Below are positions 47,601-60,148 of a stretch of DNA of 64,000 nucleotides, in pieces. Each line of letters opens with the position of its first letter. The first letter of the stretch is position 1. The notes beneath the pieces are model-generated. The model was not told where the DNA came from and did not search any database. It saw only the letters and a list, made by a program, of their open reading frames with translations. Source of the DNA: Myrica gale (lineage: Eukaryota; Streptophyta; Magnoliopsida; Fagales; Myricaceae); contig OZ005602.1 of NCBI GenBank assembly GCA_963930655.1, positions 29,029,840 through 29,093,839 on the forward strand, written 5' to 3'. A program made the position numbers and the translations under genes.

Positions 47601-50600
47601 TCAGTTTCACCTCCAAGTAATTCATTACCTTCTGAATCATCTGTTGCCCCAACAGATTCCGTATTACTTGCAACAGATTCTTGGCTGTCTTTTATCTGTA
47701 GATTTTCCTCGGTTGCTCTGCAGTTTCTAGCAGGGAACTTAGAGGCAAGTGACATATAGGCAGAGCTGAAGAAAGCAACAAAGAGTTAAAAGTGTCTCCT
47801 TATCTCATTATTTTAATTTGTACCCATTCCTATGAAAAAAAAAATGGTAGCCAAGTAACCTATGTCTACCTTGAAAGGTGGTCAGATACATTCTGAGTCA
47901 AAAAAACTCCGCACACAGAGTCCACAACTGAACCTTTCCACTTTTTGAAACGTCTATCCCCTGTGGAGATGATGATTATGATGTTAGCTCATTGGAATGT
48001 CAATTCATGTACTGATGGATACACATCTATGCAGACCCATTTTGTTTCATGGTACAGTAAGAGTGAAAGGTTTTCAGAAAATAGTGTTGTCTTATAGTAT
48101 TTCACTTTATTTGAGAGTTAGCTTCTCCTTCAACGGGATCAGACATTAGCAGTTCTTCAATATTATCAGGTCAATGGCTTTTGTGCATATTGTAGATGAA
48201 ATTCTGAATGAGACTAGTAAACAGGTGAGATGCATCTGCTATGGGTGTGCTATTCCAAGATGTGCTGTCTTGGAAAGCATTATCATTGTGGGAGCTGCAT
48301 ATTCATCACACCTTTGAAACCTTTTTGTACGAGTGGATGTTAGTGCAGCAGAACAACAGTGATGACCTTTTTTTTGGGTGGTGGGGCCCGTGGGGGTGGG
48401 GTAGGGTTTTATGTTTAGTTAAAAAAAATGTATTGTGATTCAAACCTTATGCCCGCCCTCCTTTCCCCCTAGAAAAAGGAAAACTATGAATTCTGGTCCA
48501 TATTATGTCACCAATTCAAGAACTACTTTTTCCCTGTTTGAAAAGAATATCTTCATTTATATATATAGACATATGTTGTCTCCAGTATCAGTTGAGGACA
48601 ATACCAAAGCCAGAGAATGTTACCTTGGATATCATTCATGCTAGCAACAAATGCATTTACGCGTCCTGTGAACAGGTTTCTTTCTTCGGCCCACCATTTA
48701 TCCTTTTCCTCATCTGCTTTTGTTTCACCTTCACCAAGTTTTTTATCCATTAGCTGGTTCCAAACTTTCATTGTCTCTGGATCTGGGTTTACTTTGGCCA
48801 GCTCTCGCCGTTTCTTGATAGGCTCAAATGTCCCCTTATAGGGAACTAATGTGTGGTGCTTGTTGGTAGGATCATGTGCATTTTGGTCTTGCTTCTGAAA
48901 AGGAACAAGAGTGCCATCCCTGCAGTTAGGACCATGTGTGATAGGCTCCAATGGCCCCTGATAGGGAACTAATGTGCGGTGCATGTTGGTAGGATCATGT
49001 GCATTTTGGTCTTGCTTCTGATAAGGAACAAGCGTGTCATCCCTGCTGTTAGGACCATGTGCATTCTGATAGTGCACCAGGAGTTGATTTTGTACATCAC
49101 TTATATGCATGCATGTAAACTTTCGAAGAAGGGCATCAAGGTCCAGTTCCTGCAGACCTATGTAAAGTAAATAATATAAGTTGGTGGACTGTTTCCATAA
49201 TAGGGGTTAATGTTTTGTAAGATGGGCTCCCTGAATTAAAAACAAAACAAGAGACTTCCACTATATGGAGTTACCTCTTGATTTGGTATTGAGCAAGAAA
49301 TCCTCGTGCCCTGATGGGCTTTTCTCATTTCTGGTAATTTGAAACTCCAAATTTACAGCATATTGTACCGTATTAGGACACAGTTCTGTTATTTTCCTTC
49401 CCCTAACATAAGCACCATTGGTTTGGCTAGTGCCATGCCCGCCATTAGAACCATATGCAATCTGGTACTGTTCCTTAACTGGAACTAGTGTGTGATGCCC
49501 AGTCTCGTTATCACATGCAGTTTGATCTTGCTCCAGGAGAGCATTTTGTTCATCACCGAGACACACAAGTTTATCACCACGGAAGTTGATGCTTTCTTCC
49601 TGTGTACCTGCATCAACTGCTTGGTAGAAAATGCTGCTATTACTTCCATGATTAGGAACTAATATGAGAACTACATGAGGAGAAAATAGTATATGGAAGT
49701 ACCTCTTGATTTGGAACTGGGCTGAAATTGTGTATTCTCTTGTGGGTTTCCATAAGTTCTGTTGTTATGAAAATCTGAATCTTTGTTAAAGGATTCCATC
49801 TGAGTACTCTTAGCATCTCCAAAAATAGAAGGTCCTGAGTCGGTCCACATTGCACTCCTTTCATAATTTTTACCAGATAAAGCATCACGGGAGAGGCTTC
49901 CTTCACTTCTACCGTACTGAGACTCTGAATTGTCTTGAGGCCACTTCTCTGCTACAGTCGTTTCACGGCTGTGACCAAATAATAAAGCATCCTTGGCTAG
50001 GCTTCCTTCAATCTCTTGATCATGAAACGCTGAATTGACAAAAGAATCGTTGCAACTTTCAGGTCCTCTGGAAATGTCAAGTACTTGTTCTTGCCTTTCA
50101 CTGGGCAAGTGATTACAGTTACGGACTGGAGATGCAGGGAAGTCAGAGACATTGCTCCTTCTTCGAGTATACTCCTTGGATCTCTTCTTTTTTGTAACTA
50201 AGATTGATCCATGTCCCTTCTTTTTAGGCAGAAGTGGAATTGAGTCATCTTTCTTTATAGGCAGTAGTGCAATTAAGTCATCTATGTTGCGCCTAAGAAG
50301 GAGCATATTGGACCTCTTTTTTGTTGTCTTGCCTTCTGGTAGGTAAAAAGTCTCTACTTTCGTGCAACTTCCATCATTGATGGTTGTCATTGATTGAAGG
50401 AGTCCCATGGAAGTTGTTGGCTCTTCAGTATCATTGTTAGCTGGTGGAGAGTAGCAAGACATCTTGGAGTTGCAGACCACACTGTGCAGTTCTTGAGTGA
50501 ATTTTGGGGCTACCTTTTGGTTGGTAGGTTTCAATGTCTTGCAACCGGAATTTACATTATACTTGCTGCATGTAATATCTTGTCTCTTGTAAGTTCCTGT

Positions 50601-52119
50601 TGATATTGGTGACCAAGTAATGCTTGACATGTCTGTTCTGCGTCTCTGCCTCATTCTTTTTTTCTTCCAAATCTCGGGAAAAACTGGTCTTATTTTTCTG
50701 CTTTCACTGCAACATTGATTAACCTTAAATTTCCTTTTCTGAACGCGTTGGTGATCAGTATGATTTGTTGCTTTGTGATTGTATTCTTGCACTGATTTCT
50801 CTACCTGAGTGTTGGCTAATTCCGTATGATTGCTGCAGTGAGAAACCAGAGCACCACTCTTTCCGCCACGGCAATTTTGAGCTTGACTTGGAGAAGCATC
50901 AACTGTGATGGTAGTTTCTTCTTTTGCATGGTTTTCTGAGTCAAAAGTTGAAGCAGACCGGCATGAGTTTTGAAGTTGACACTGAGAAGTGTTCCTTGCA
51001 ATGAAGCCGTCATTTTGGAAGTGGTTTTCCGAGTCAAAATTCAAAGTCCGCTTGCATGTCTTTAACGAGTTGGTTTTCCCCAAATGTTCCCTTTTTCGTG
51101 GCATTTTTTTCCTGGAACCATGGCTTGGAACTGCAGGTGTCAGCATTTTAAGTTCTGGAGCCCTTTCTGTTTTGCCTTCACAAACCATCTTGTCTCCAAC
51201 CTCATCCTCTCTGGCAATAACCATGACATCTGAGGGAGTAGCCAAGTTTTTGCGGCTGCCTCTCCTTACATACTTCCTCTTCCCCGACACTTTTTTCTCC
51301 ACAGAAACACACTTTGGTGTTGCAGGTTTCGCTCTAGCTTTTAGAATCCTTGTGGGTTTGCCTTCACAGGCCACTTTTGGCCAGTACTTCTTTCTGGGTC
51401 TTCTCTTGGGTCTTTTGTTCAAGTCTGTCTCATCAGTTTCTCTTCCAACTTCATCTTGTTTCTGTGATGAAGTTGAAGTTGGATCTGAGCCATTGATGGG
51501 CTGAGAACCATCTACATTTAGAAAAATATGGAAAGACACCTCTCAAAGTATATTTTCAGTACCTATTTCATTTCTCAATTCAACTATGCCTTTACTGATC
51601 ATGTAAATTTGGATCCATCTGATTTGATCTGTAGATCCCAAAACAATATGCAGCTAGTTGATTTTTTTATTATCATTGAACAATAAGCTTAGCTATATAT
51701 TGAGGGATGACATGGACGAGAAATTGAAAGATGATTCGAGACAAGTTAAAATTTGTGGAGTATTTGAGAATATTGGTTTAAGAGATAAATTGTAGTTTAA
51801 TCTTATATGCATATATCTTTCTACTAGACTTGGCGTTTTTCTATATGAATGATGTCTTCATTCTAGTAAGCGTAGGGACAAACGAGCATCAAAGAAGAAA
51901 AAACAACTTACAGTGAGAAGCGCCATCCTCTGTTACTTGTGTATCAAGGAACCTAAAGCCAGCAACATTTTCACTGTCACATGCAGTTTTGTTCAAGTCT
52001 ATCAATCCCAGAAAAGCTGAATTTGCGCTTCCCATGGCATTTGAATTCTCTACCTCTTCCTTTGTAGCCAAAGCTGCATACAAATCAAACAAAGAGCTTT
52101 GTTCATGTCTGGAATCCAT
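41664..52119 (-). CDS. DEMETER/ROS1-type 5-methylcytosine DNA glycosylase
   Basis: Twenty exons, minus strand: 52119-51912, 51511-49703, 49607-49275, 49157-48624, 47960-47870, 47765-46499, 46386-46307, 46178-46094, 46009-45918, 45829-45761, 45673-45637, 45520-45438, 44933-44448, 43890-43854, 43781-43724, 43453-43317, 43210-43145, 43029-42915, 42810-42772, 41776-41664. Phases agree and give about 1912 aa. It excises 5-methylcytosine from DNA by a bifunctional glycosylase/lyase reaction (active demethylation in the nucleus). Order: basic Lys/Arg-rich stretches near 90-120 (KRPKRRPRKKYWPKV); glycosylase part A (WKGSVVDSVCGVFLTQNVSD) in exon 5; a long linker; the HhH with the catalytic lysine (GLGLKSVECVRLL) and the aspartate (FPVDTNVARI) in exons 8-9; the [4Fe-4S] motif C-X6-C-X2-C-X5-C in exon 12; permuted CXXC in exon 16; RRM-like FPLNGTYFQVNEVFAD in exons 17-18; end GTPRPLAKRLHVSASKL. 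Intron 19 is 1 kb. All catalytic residues are present. ROS1, DML2, DML3 and DME are not separated here. Confidence 0.93.
48816..49061 (-). repeat. in-frame 41-codon tandem duplication in the glycosylase gene
   Basis: Two 123-nt units (48939-49061 and 48816-48938) follow each other in exon 4. Each encodes HGPN.RD.TLVP.QKQDQN followed by AHDPTN and a TLVPY..EPI end. The period is a multiple of three, so the frame is kept. It lies in the variable region in front of the first conserved glycosylase block. A weaker related motif (HHTLVPVKEQYQIAYG) occurs in exon 3. Confidence 0.9.
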
Positions 52120-52842
52120 CAGTCATCAGACTATTTCTGAACTTGTTCTCGTGTAAACTTTTACAATGGATCTTTGATGAACCAGAAGCGCCAGGAGCCA
52201 AGAAACTGAAGCGAGGAATTTCTTCACCTTGTCTTGCATTGTCCTCGCCGTCACAAGGGTCATAGATTTATACTGGAAATGGAAATGCAAAGTTGTAGGA
52301 TTGTTTTTGTGGGGTGGCTGAAAATAGTTGGTGAGATGAGAAGAATATTTTCATTCTTTTGTTTTTCTCACCTTTTCCAAGATTATTGATAAATTTTGAT
52401 CTATGTTTCATCAGCTCTTGACGACTGTCAGTCAGTTATTGTAATCTTCTACACTACTTCTCAGTGATATATACCACTGTAAGTAAGTTGACATTCAAAT
52501 TCAAAATCTAGACCGGATCTCCAGACTTGAGAAAATCAAGGTATTTTTTAAAAAAATAATAGAAAATTAATTAGGAAATAAACGTTAAAGAAATTAACAG
52601 AGAGTGGATTTTAAAAAAAAAAAATTACGTGATTTTAAAGTGGTTAAAGATTTAGTACTAAAACTTTTTAAAATTAAACAAAAAAAAAACGGTAGTACTT
52701 ATCATGTTTCAAAGAATTTCAAATTAACCAATTTTGAAAATAGAGGAAAATATATATATAAAGAGGAAAATCAGGAAAAACAAAGTATTGATCAAGTAGT
52801 AGGGGCTAGATTTCAACCGTACAATTAAGTCATACTTAGGAT
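52120..52842. other. upstream region of the glycosylase gene
   Basis: Presumed leader and promoter of the minus-strand glycosylase, then AT-rich sequence. No other gene was seen. Confidence 0.5.
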
Positions 52843-53265
52843 TAGGCCTGTCCAAAAACCGGCCGGACCGGACCGGTTTTGACCCAAACCGGTTGACTTT
52901 TTTCAACCGGGTTGACCGGACCGGTAAACCGGTGTATTCCGGTTCGGTTCCGGGTTACCTTCATAAAAACCGGGGACCGGACCGGAGTATACCTCTTCAA
53001 ACCGGCCCAAACCGAAAATTGGCCCAAAATGGCAAGGCCCAACCCTAAAACCGGCCCAAAATGGCATGACCCAACCCAAAACCGGCCCAAAATAGCATGG
53101 CCCAAACCGACCCAAACCGGCCCAGACCGGACCGGATAAACCGGAGACCGGACCGGTCATATAACCGGTCCGGTCCGATCTATATACTTTCAAAAACTTC
53201 CGGTTTGGCCGGCCAAACCGGACCGAACCGGCCCTGACCGGATGTTAGACACCCCTACTTAGGAT
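52835..53265. mobile_element. non-autonomous hAT element with 8-bp target duplication
   Basis: A 415-bp element (52843-53257) flanked by CTTAGGAT at 52835-52842 and 53258-53265. The ends TAGGCCTGTCC and GACACCCCTA are short imperfect inverted repeats of the hAT type. The interior is a dense run of ACCGG/CCGGT words ('ggaccggaccggtt', 'aaaccggccca'). Open frames inside result from these words and are not genes. Confidence 0.85.
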
Positions 53266-54666
53266 GAGTCGTTATTGTGGTTGTTTTCTAACCAATCATG
53301 AAATTCATTTCAGTGCGGAATACATACGATTACGGACCACCAAGGCCGGTTACAAGGAAGCGAGGCATAAAGGCTGTTAGAGCAATCTTGGTTGTACTTG
53401 AATTGTGGAGATTTTGTGTAGTTGATATTTTGATGGTAAAACTGAAACACGAGGATTCACCGCATGGTCTAATCCTTTTGAAATTCGCAAGTTATTCAAG
53501 TGTTTGTTTTTTTCAAACTAGTTTCCTCCATTCAGTCCGCGAACAGAGATGGATCCGCGACTTTCAAATTTAAGATAAAATTACCAAAACAAAATTCAAG
53601 ATTCAATAACTCAAATCTTCAAAAATCTATGCACCCACTTAAAACGGCTTTATATATATAATGTTTGCATATATAGACATATACAGTCACATAATTTTAG
53701 TTCGCATCACGATCTTCCCTCTTTTTTTTTTTTCTTTTTTTTTTCTTCACACGATTTTGAAGTTTAGATATTATTATAGGACACACATAAATTTTGATAA
53801 TTTTAAGGGTGATATTTATCTCATAGATAATATATAGGGTCAAAGTGAATTTTTTTTTTTCATTTGAAAATAGTAAATAAGTTAACCACATAATTTGTAC
53901 CACCCGTGGCTATCGTGAAGAATCATAAGGTAATATTTTGGCTGTAACGTGTAAACATTGCTTATGCTGTGATGAGGCACTGTACAATGGGCAGTAACTA
54001 TGACTAAAACTGGACATTCTACAGTAAGATGCTCCTATTGTCACGTTCAGGGAGGGTTACTACTCTTGCCCCTTTTTGCTTAGCAAAAAAAATAATATAA
54101 TAAGATTTAGTAAGAAAAGAAAAGTTAAAAGTACATGATATGTTGTAAGAGATTTTGTATTTCATATAAAAATTTATTGTTGATTTTGTTTAAAAGATAA
54201 TGTAAAAATATAAAAGGGAAATATTTTCAATTTTTTTCTCTACTAGTAAATGCCTTTCTAGTTATGCTTAAACAATAATAGAAAAATTGCAAATAAGGAA
54301 ACATTTTCAAAAAAAATCTCTTAAATGTTATCCTAGTTTTGCTTAAACAATAATGAAAAGAAATGCAAAAAATAAAAGTTTCCAATTTTTCCTTTGATTA
54401 TCCACAATCTTCATTTATTTTTAGACCATTTTATTTGTTTTTTTTTCTCTTTTGGGTGATAGATATCTTCAAAATGCTTAGATTTGGGAAGGCATAGATA
54501 AAAAATTTATTAAGATTTGCAATTGTTTCTGAATCCATGAGAGAGATATAAGTGAATTGATGAAGGTGATGTATGTAAAGTGAGGCGTCATCTCTTCACT
54601 TTTTTACCAACTCCCAAGATTAAATCTACTTTTTTACCAACCTCATAAATCAATGCAAACACCACC
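53266..54666. other. intergenic AT-rich stretch before the SDR locus
   Basis: Poly-T runs at 53722-53745. An imperfect direct repeat of about 95 bp at 54190-54390 ('gcttaaacaataat' twice). No exon was recognised, including in the open frame near 53300-53570. Confidence 0.5.
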
Positions 54667-54674
54667 TATAAAAA
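54667..54674 (+). promoter_or_regulatory. TATA box of the SDR locus
   Basis: TATAAAAA lies 63 bp in front of the ATG at 54730. Transcription would start near 54700, giving a short leader that ends in a GA tract (54706-54726). Confidence 0.6.
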
Positions 54675-54729
54675 GTGAGAGATATTCAATAAATTGGACA
54701 CTAACAGAGAGGGAGAGAGAGAGAGAATT

Positions 54730-57700
54730 ATGGGTAGCAAAGGAGAGAGGGTAGTTTGTATTACTGGAGCATCCGGATACATAGCATCATGGTTGGTGAA
54801 GCTCTTACTACAACGTGGCTACACTGTCAAAGCCTCAGTTAGAGACCTAAGTGAGAGTCCTCTTGTTTTCTCGTTTTCCTTCCGAGCTACGAAACTCAAA
54901 TCTCAAAAGTAGCATTCCACAACTTCTGATTTTCTTCAAAATTACATACCCGTTTCGTTCCTAACTTATGTTTTTCTTTACCTTATTGCGAACCCAGTTT
55001 AGCCTTTTTTCAGAGGATATACTGATTGATTTTGGAAGCTCGTAGGTAGCCGCCTAGATACATTGAATGTTTTGACCAACAATCTTAAATAATTTATATT
55101 GACACGTTACATCCTCTAACTATTTAATGTTATATATTTTCAACCTTCCATCTAATATAAGAGATCCGTTTACATAATGTATTGGCATAAGATACAAATT
55201 TTTTACCGTTGATAGTTAATGGAGAATGCAATGTGATAAAGTTTAACGTGTCAAAACTCGTATAATTGATAGTTTATGCACGACCTCTGCTTTGAATGTG
55301 CCACAGATGACCCAAAGAAAACGGAACACTTACTTGCGCTGGATGGAGCTAAGGAAAGACTTCATTTGTTCAAAGCAGACTTACTAGAAGAAGGATCTTT
55401 TGATTCTGGGGTTGATGGTTGTGAGGGCGTTTTTCATACAGCAAGTCCTGTTAATGTCAATGTCAATGTCATGGATCCACAGGTACGTACATATATACAT
55501 ATATCCATTGTTGACATCTCAATTCACTAATTGACATTAATTCATATGAATTTGTTTATAATTAATTCTTTCCAGGCAGAACTAATCGAACCAGCTGTGA
55601 AGGGAACACTCAACATTCTGAGCTCATGCTGTAAAGCTTCCTCTGTTAAAAGAGTGGTTATAACGTCCTCAGTGGCAGCTGTTGTATTCAGTGGAAAACC
55701 TCTTACTCCTGATGTACAACTTGATGAGACTTCCTTTTCCGATCCTGCTTTTTGTGAGAAATCAGAGGTATGCACATATACCTTAATTTCTTATTACATA
55801 ACAGAGCCTGAGTAAGCCTGGGGCCAGACTTTCCTTGTTCGCGCAATACGCTCCTCGTTTCCTTTTTTTCCCTTCCTTTTTCCCTTGATTCTGTCTCCTG
55901 GGGGTAATGTAATCAGAAGTATGACCCATATCTTCGTCAGAATATAGGATGTTCAATCTTTTGTATTGGGTTAATTAGTTGTGTGAGATAGTCCTCATCA
56001 ACTTGGACACGGTGCTGCTTCTTTTTTGGTTTAGTTTCGTGACTCATATATATTCCCTATTAACAGCACACTTACACTGATGTAATTAATTATTATAAAT
56101 ATTATCTTATTTTGTCACCAGCTTTGGTATATGCTTTCAAAGACCTTAGCAGAGGCTGCTGCTTGGAAATTCGCGGAGGAAAATGGAATTGACATGGTTA
56201 CAATAAACCCGGGTTGTCTGATTGGTCCTTCCTTACAGCCAACAGTAAATACAACTATGGAGCCAATTCTCAAGCTCATAAACGGTACTCATCATCGCTA
56301 GCTAGTGAGAATGTTTGTTAACCAAATACTTGTGTTTGTCAATGAAATAAACTCCATGGAAGGACATGCCAATGGTTGTCGGACCAGAATGGCATCTCGT
56401 CCCCATTAAATAATCTGCCAAAGGTGTTCCATAGGTTAAAGAAAAACCTCTATAAGCCATGTGTTCTAAGGGATGCAATTACATGGAATTCTGAGGTAAT
56501 TAATTATTTGATTTCTTCGTTCTGTTTTTTCTTCCCATAGGGTGGCACCCTCTAACTATAATAGTCTTGAGACTTTATCCTCAGTTTAAATATGCAGTTG
56601 ATTTTAAAGGAAATTAATTTTTTAACATTTTCACCCTTATAAAATTGTCACTGTCAAGTAAATTATGGTGACAAAATTTTCATTGGGGGCACCAAAAGAT
56701 CATTTTCTGTTCAAGTCATAAATGCAGATTCTTTGCGAGTAATGATCTCGTGATCATATTCCTTCACACAATGTTTGAACATGTTATAATTATTTGTCCC
56801 AGCAAGTGGATGATCTGTCCGGTTCCCTCTTCTAAAACTCGAAGCCTTTTGTGTTCCAAGCGGCTGACAGTTTGTCTTTATATGCAGGGGCTCCAAAGAC
56901 GCTGTATCGAGCACCGCCGCCTTACTGGGTTGATGTTAGAGATGCTGCGATTGCACATATACTTGCATATGAGAATCCATCAGCTAACGGAAGATATTGT
57001 GTAGTTGCAACAAATATCTCCTATTCTGAGTTTGTCAAGATTTTGCGGGAACTCTTCCCTACTTTTAACCTTCCTGAAACGTACGTAAGCTCTATATATA
57101 TTCGTATGATAAACAACACTAGCATCGACTTTTTCAACTTGCATCTTCATCTGTTTCGCCCTTATAGATATCTGCTTTGTTGCCTTATAATTATTGGATT
57201 GGACCTAGTTTACCCATTTTCGTTCTTACTTGTGTTTTTCTTTACCTTATTGTGAACCTAGTTTAGTCTTTTTTCAGAGGATACACTGATTGGTTTTTTA
57301 AGGATACTCGTAGTAGGCTAGACTAAAGAAAAATCTTGTGTTCTTTCTGTTTAAATTTTTATTGATCAGGCTGATTGTTTTAATTTCTTTCTGTTTAAAC
57401 TTGTATTGATCAGGCTGATTGTTTGCGCTTAGGATGATGCCAATTAGTCAAGCTGCAGCTTTGATCGACTCAGATTCATTTTGCATTTATTCATAACCCT
57501 CAAAAGGAGACTTATATTTTTCATTTTCAAGAGTAGACACTTGAATACTTCTCTAGCATCTCATTATTTTGATTAATATCATGGTGATAGTCAGTACTTG
57601 ATGAAAGTTTTTTTTTTCATTTCCCCTTTCTATATATTATTGAAGTGATGAAGCTTCTGCTTTAAATGTGTGCCACAGATGACCCAAAGAAGACAGAACA

Positions 57701-59279
57701 CTTACTTGCACTGGATGGAGCTGAGGAAAGACTTCATTTGTTTAAAGCAGACTTACTGGAAGAAGGATCTTTTGATTCTGGGGTTAATGGCTGTGAGGGC
57801 GTTTTTCATACAGCAAGTCCTGTTAATTTCAATGTCAATGTCACGGATCCACAGGTATATACACATATCCCATTTTCATTGAAATTTAATCACTGCAGTA
57901 CTGTAATTAATGCGGTCTGCCGACATGACTTCCAATATGTTGTACTTCGAAGAATGACCAATTTTATTCAATGTTTGCTTGGCATTAATTCATATGAACT
58001 TGTTTATAATTCTTTCTTTCCAGGCAGAACTTATCGAACCAGCTGTGAAGGGAACACTCAACATTCTGAGCTCATGCTGTAAAGCTTCCTCTGTTAAAAG
58101 AGTGGTTATAACGTCCTCAATGGCAGCTGTTGCATTAAGTGGAAAACCTCTTAGTCCCGATGTACAACTTGATGAGACTTCCTTTTCTGATCCTGCTTTT
58201 TGTGAGAAATCAAAGGTACTGCACATATACCTTAATTTCTTATTACATAACAGTTTCTAATTGTTATGGGATAGGATGGTTATAATTACTTTAAGCCTGC
58301 GCGCGCCGCGCGGCCAAACTTTTCTTGTTCAGGCAATATGCTACTCAGTTCATTTTTTTCCCTTCTTTCTTTCATTTCCTCCTTCTCCTAAATACAAAAA
58401 TAGTCTCATTGACCACATAAAAAAAAAAAAGACCACAGGTCAGGGGTGAGGGTAATTATGTCATGAGAAGTATGTCCCATATCTACATCCGAATATATAC
58501 GATGTTCAATCTTTCGTAGTGGGTTAATTAGTTGCGTGACATTTTCTGTATCAACTTTGAGGTAGTGTTAAATAAGAGTAGTAGAGCAGAAAATATGGTG
58601 CTTCTTTTTGGTTTAGTTTCGTGACTCATATTCTATATTAACAGCACACATAGACTGATTTAATTATTAGTATTATCTTATTTTGTCATCAGCTTTGGTA
58701 TATGCTTTCAAAAACCTTGGCAGAGGCAGCTGCTTGGAAATTCGCGAAGGAAAATGGAATTGATATGGTAACAATAAGCCCGGGTTGGGCGATTGGTCCT
58801 TCCTTACAGCCAACAGTAAATGCAACTGTGGAGCCAATTCTCAAGCTCATAAACGGTACTCATCGCTAGCTAGTGAGAATGTTTGTATACCTTTCTATCT
58901 CAGTATTAACAAATACTTGTGTTTCTTTGAGACTAAGGATCTCATGATATTCCTTCACAATCTTTGAACACGTTATAATTATTTGTCCCAGCGAGTGGAT
59001 GATCTGTCCGGTTCCCTCTTATAAAACTCAGTCTTTTCGTGTTGCAAGTTGCAAGCGGCTGACAGTTTGTCTTTACGCAGGGGCTCAAAAAACCCTGGAT
59101 CCAGCACCGCCCGACTGGGTTGATGTTAGAGATACTGCGAATGCACATATACTTGCATATGAGAATCCATCAGCTAACGGAAGATATTGTGTAGTTGCAA
59201 AAACTATCTCCTATACTGAGGTTGTCAAGATTTTGCGGGAACTCTTCCCTACTTTTAACCTTCCTGAAACGTACGTAAG

Positions 59280-59311
<32 letters not shown>

Positions 59312-59692
59312 TCGTATAATAAACAACACTAGCAATCTAGCATCAACTTTTTCAACTTCCATCTTCATCTGTTTCGCCCTTGAAGAAATATCTGCTCTGT
59401 TGCCTTATAATGATTGGATTGGACTTTGCTTAATTATTTCCAAGTCCAGTAGAAACTATAAGTTTCAATATGATAGGATAGAATAGTCTGTTCTGTAATA
59501 TCTATTAAGCTACCATTGTAATAGAGGTCGAACAACAAATGACTTGCACTTAACCCATATTGCAGCTCATGTGAAGGTGTGTCGATCTGCAAGATATCCA
59601 AGGAGAAGGTGGAAAGTTTGGGCCTTAAGTTTATCCCTATGGAGGTGAGTCTAAAGGACACTGTTGAATGCTTGAGGGAGAAGAACTTCTGA
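54730..59692 (+). CDS. cinnamoyl-CoA reductase-like SDR with two exon 2-5 cassettes
   Basis: NADPH-dependent extended short-chain reductase (the CCR-like/phenylacetaldehyde reductase/DFR group, cytosolic). Exon 1: 54730-54850. Cassette I: 55307-55482, 55576-55767, 56122-56284, 56888-57080. Cassette II: 57679-57854, 58024-58215, 58693-58855, 59081-59270. Shared exon 6: 59566-59692. Exon 1 encodes [19 protein letters not shown] with the dinucleotide motif TGASGYIA (12-19). Exon 4 carries the catalytic Tyr and Lys in LWYMLSK (166 and 170). True CCRs have NWYCYGK there, so this is CCR-like rather than the lignin enzyme. 1-I-6 gives 323 aa and 1-II-6 gives 322 aa, both normal. Phases forbid joining exon 5 of I to exon 2 of II. 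The stop after EKNF comes from a one-base loss compared with the extra terminal exons at 60.2 kb. Two separate genes, each lacking an end, is the other reading. Confidence 0.85.
55307..57080 (+). repeat. exon 2-5 cassette I of the SDR locus
   Basis: Four exons of 176, 192, 163 and 193 nt. Compared with cassette II it has NPGCLIGPS instead of SPGWAIGPS in exon 4, and [17 protein letters not shown] instead of [16 protein letters not shown] in exon 5. These lie in the region that shapes the substrate pocket in related reductases, so the two products could differ in substrate. All splice sites are GT-AG and no stop is present. Confidence 0.85.
57679..59270 (+). repeat. exon 2-5 cassette II of the SDR locus
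   Basis: Four exons of 176, 192, 163 and 190 nt, highly similar to cassette I, with much of the introns also conserved (for example 'tttgtca.cagctttggtat'). No exon 1 lies between 57080 and 57679. The 'gaacc.agtttag.cttttttcagagg' stretch near 57246-57282 resembles the first intron at about 54987-55017. This fits an unequal exchange inside intron 1 and intron 5. Confidence 0.85.
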
Positions 59693-60148
59693 AGTGTCTA
59701 ATTCATGGGATCTCGATCGGCATGCAGTTCAACTCTCAGACAAAATAATTACGCATGCATATCAGCTTTGTGTACGCCTTCAACTTTATTGTTTCCAACA
59801 TCTTCCCTTAGAGTTTCCATGTACTCTTCAACTTTATTGTTATGGGTGTAGCCTGCTTGGGTTAGCTTATTCATAGTTAATCAGTCCTATATATTCCAAT
59901 ATTCTAGTAAAAAGCCTACAACATATATAAAAAGATATTGTTTGGCCTATCTTATGATACATGCGAGTGTTACTGTCTGGTGATCAGAAGAGGAAATTGT
60001 ACGTATTCCATTAGAACGTGTTTTATAAGCTATGTTTTCTCTTCGTCACACCTATGTTTGAATGAGCAAGGGCACTATTTATGTTGCTCTCAGAGGTCAA
60101 TCTATACTTGATGCGGATAGCAAATTAAATGCTTCCCTCCCCCCAAAA
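59693..60148. other. 3' flank of the SDR locus
   Basis: Presumed 3' UTR and spacer. Positions 60026-60148 are repeated again at 60548-60669. Confidence 0.6.

Noticed and set aside
52842..53193. Three overlapping open frames of 75-96 codons on both strands
   Set aside because: They are produced by repeated ACCGG words inside a hAT element and have no protein-like composition.
57081..57678. A hidden last exon for cassette I or first exon for cassette II
   Set aside because: I looked for the [12 protein letters not shown] end and the TGASGYIA start in all frames and found neither. Only intron-like sequence is present.
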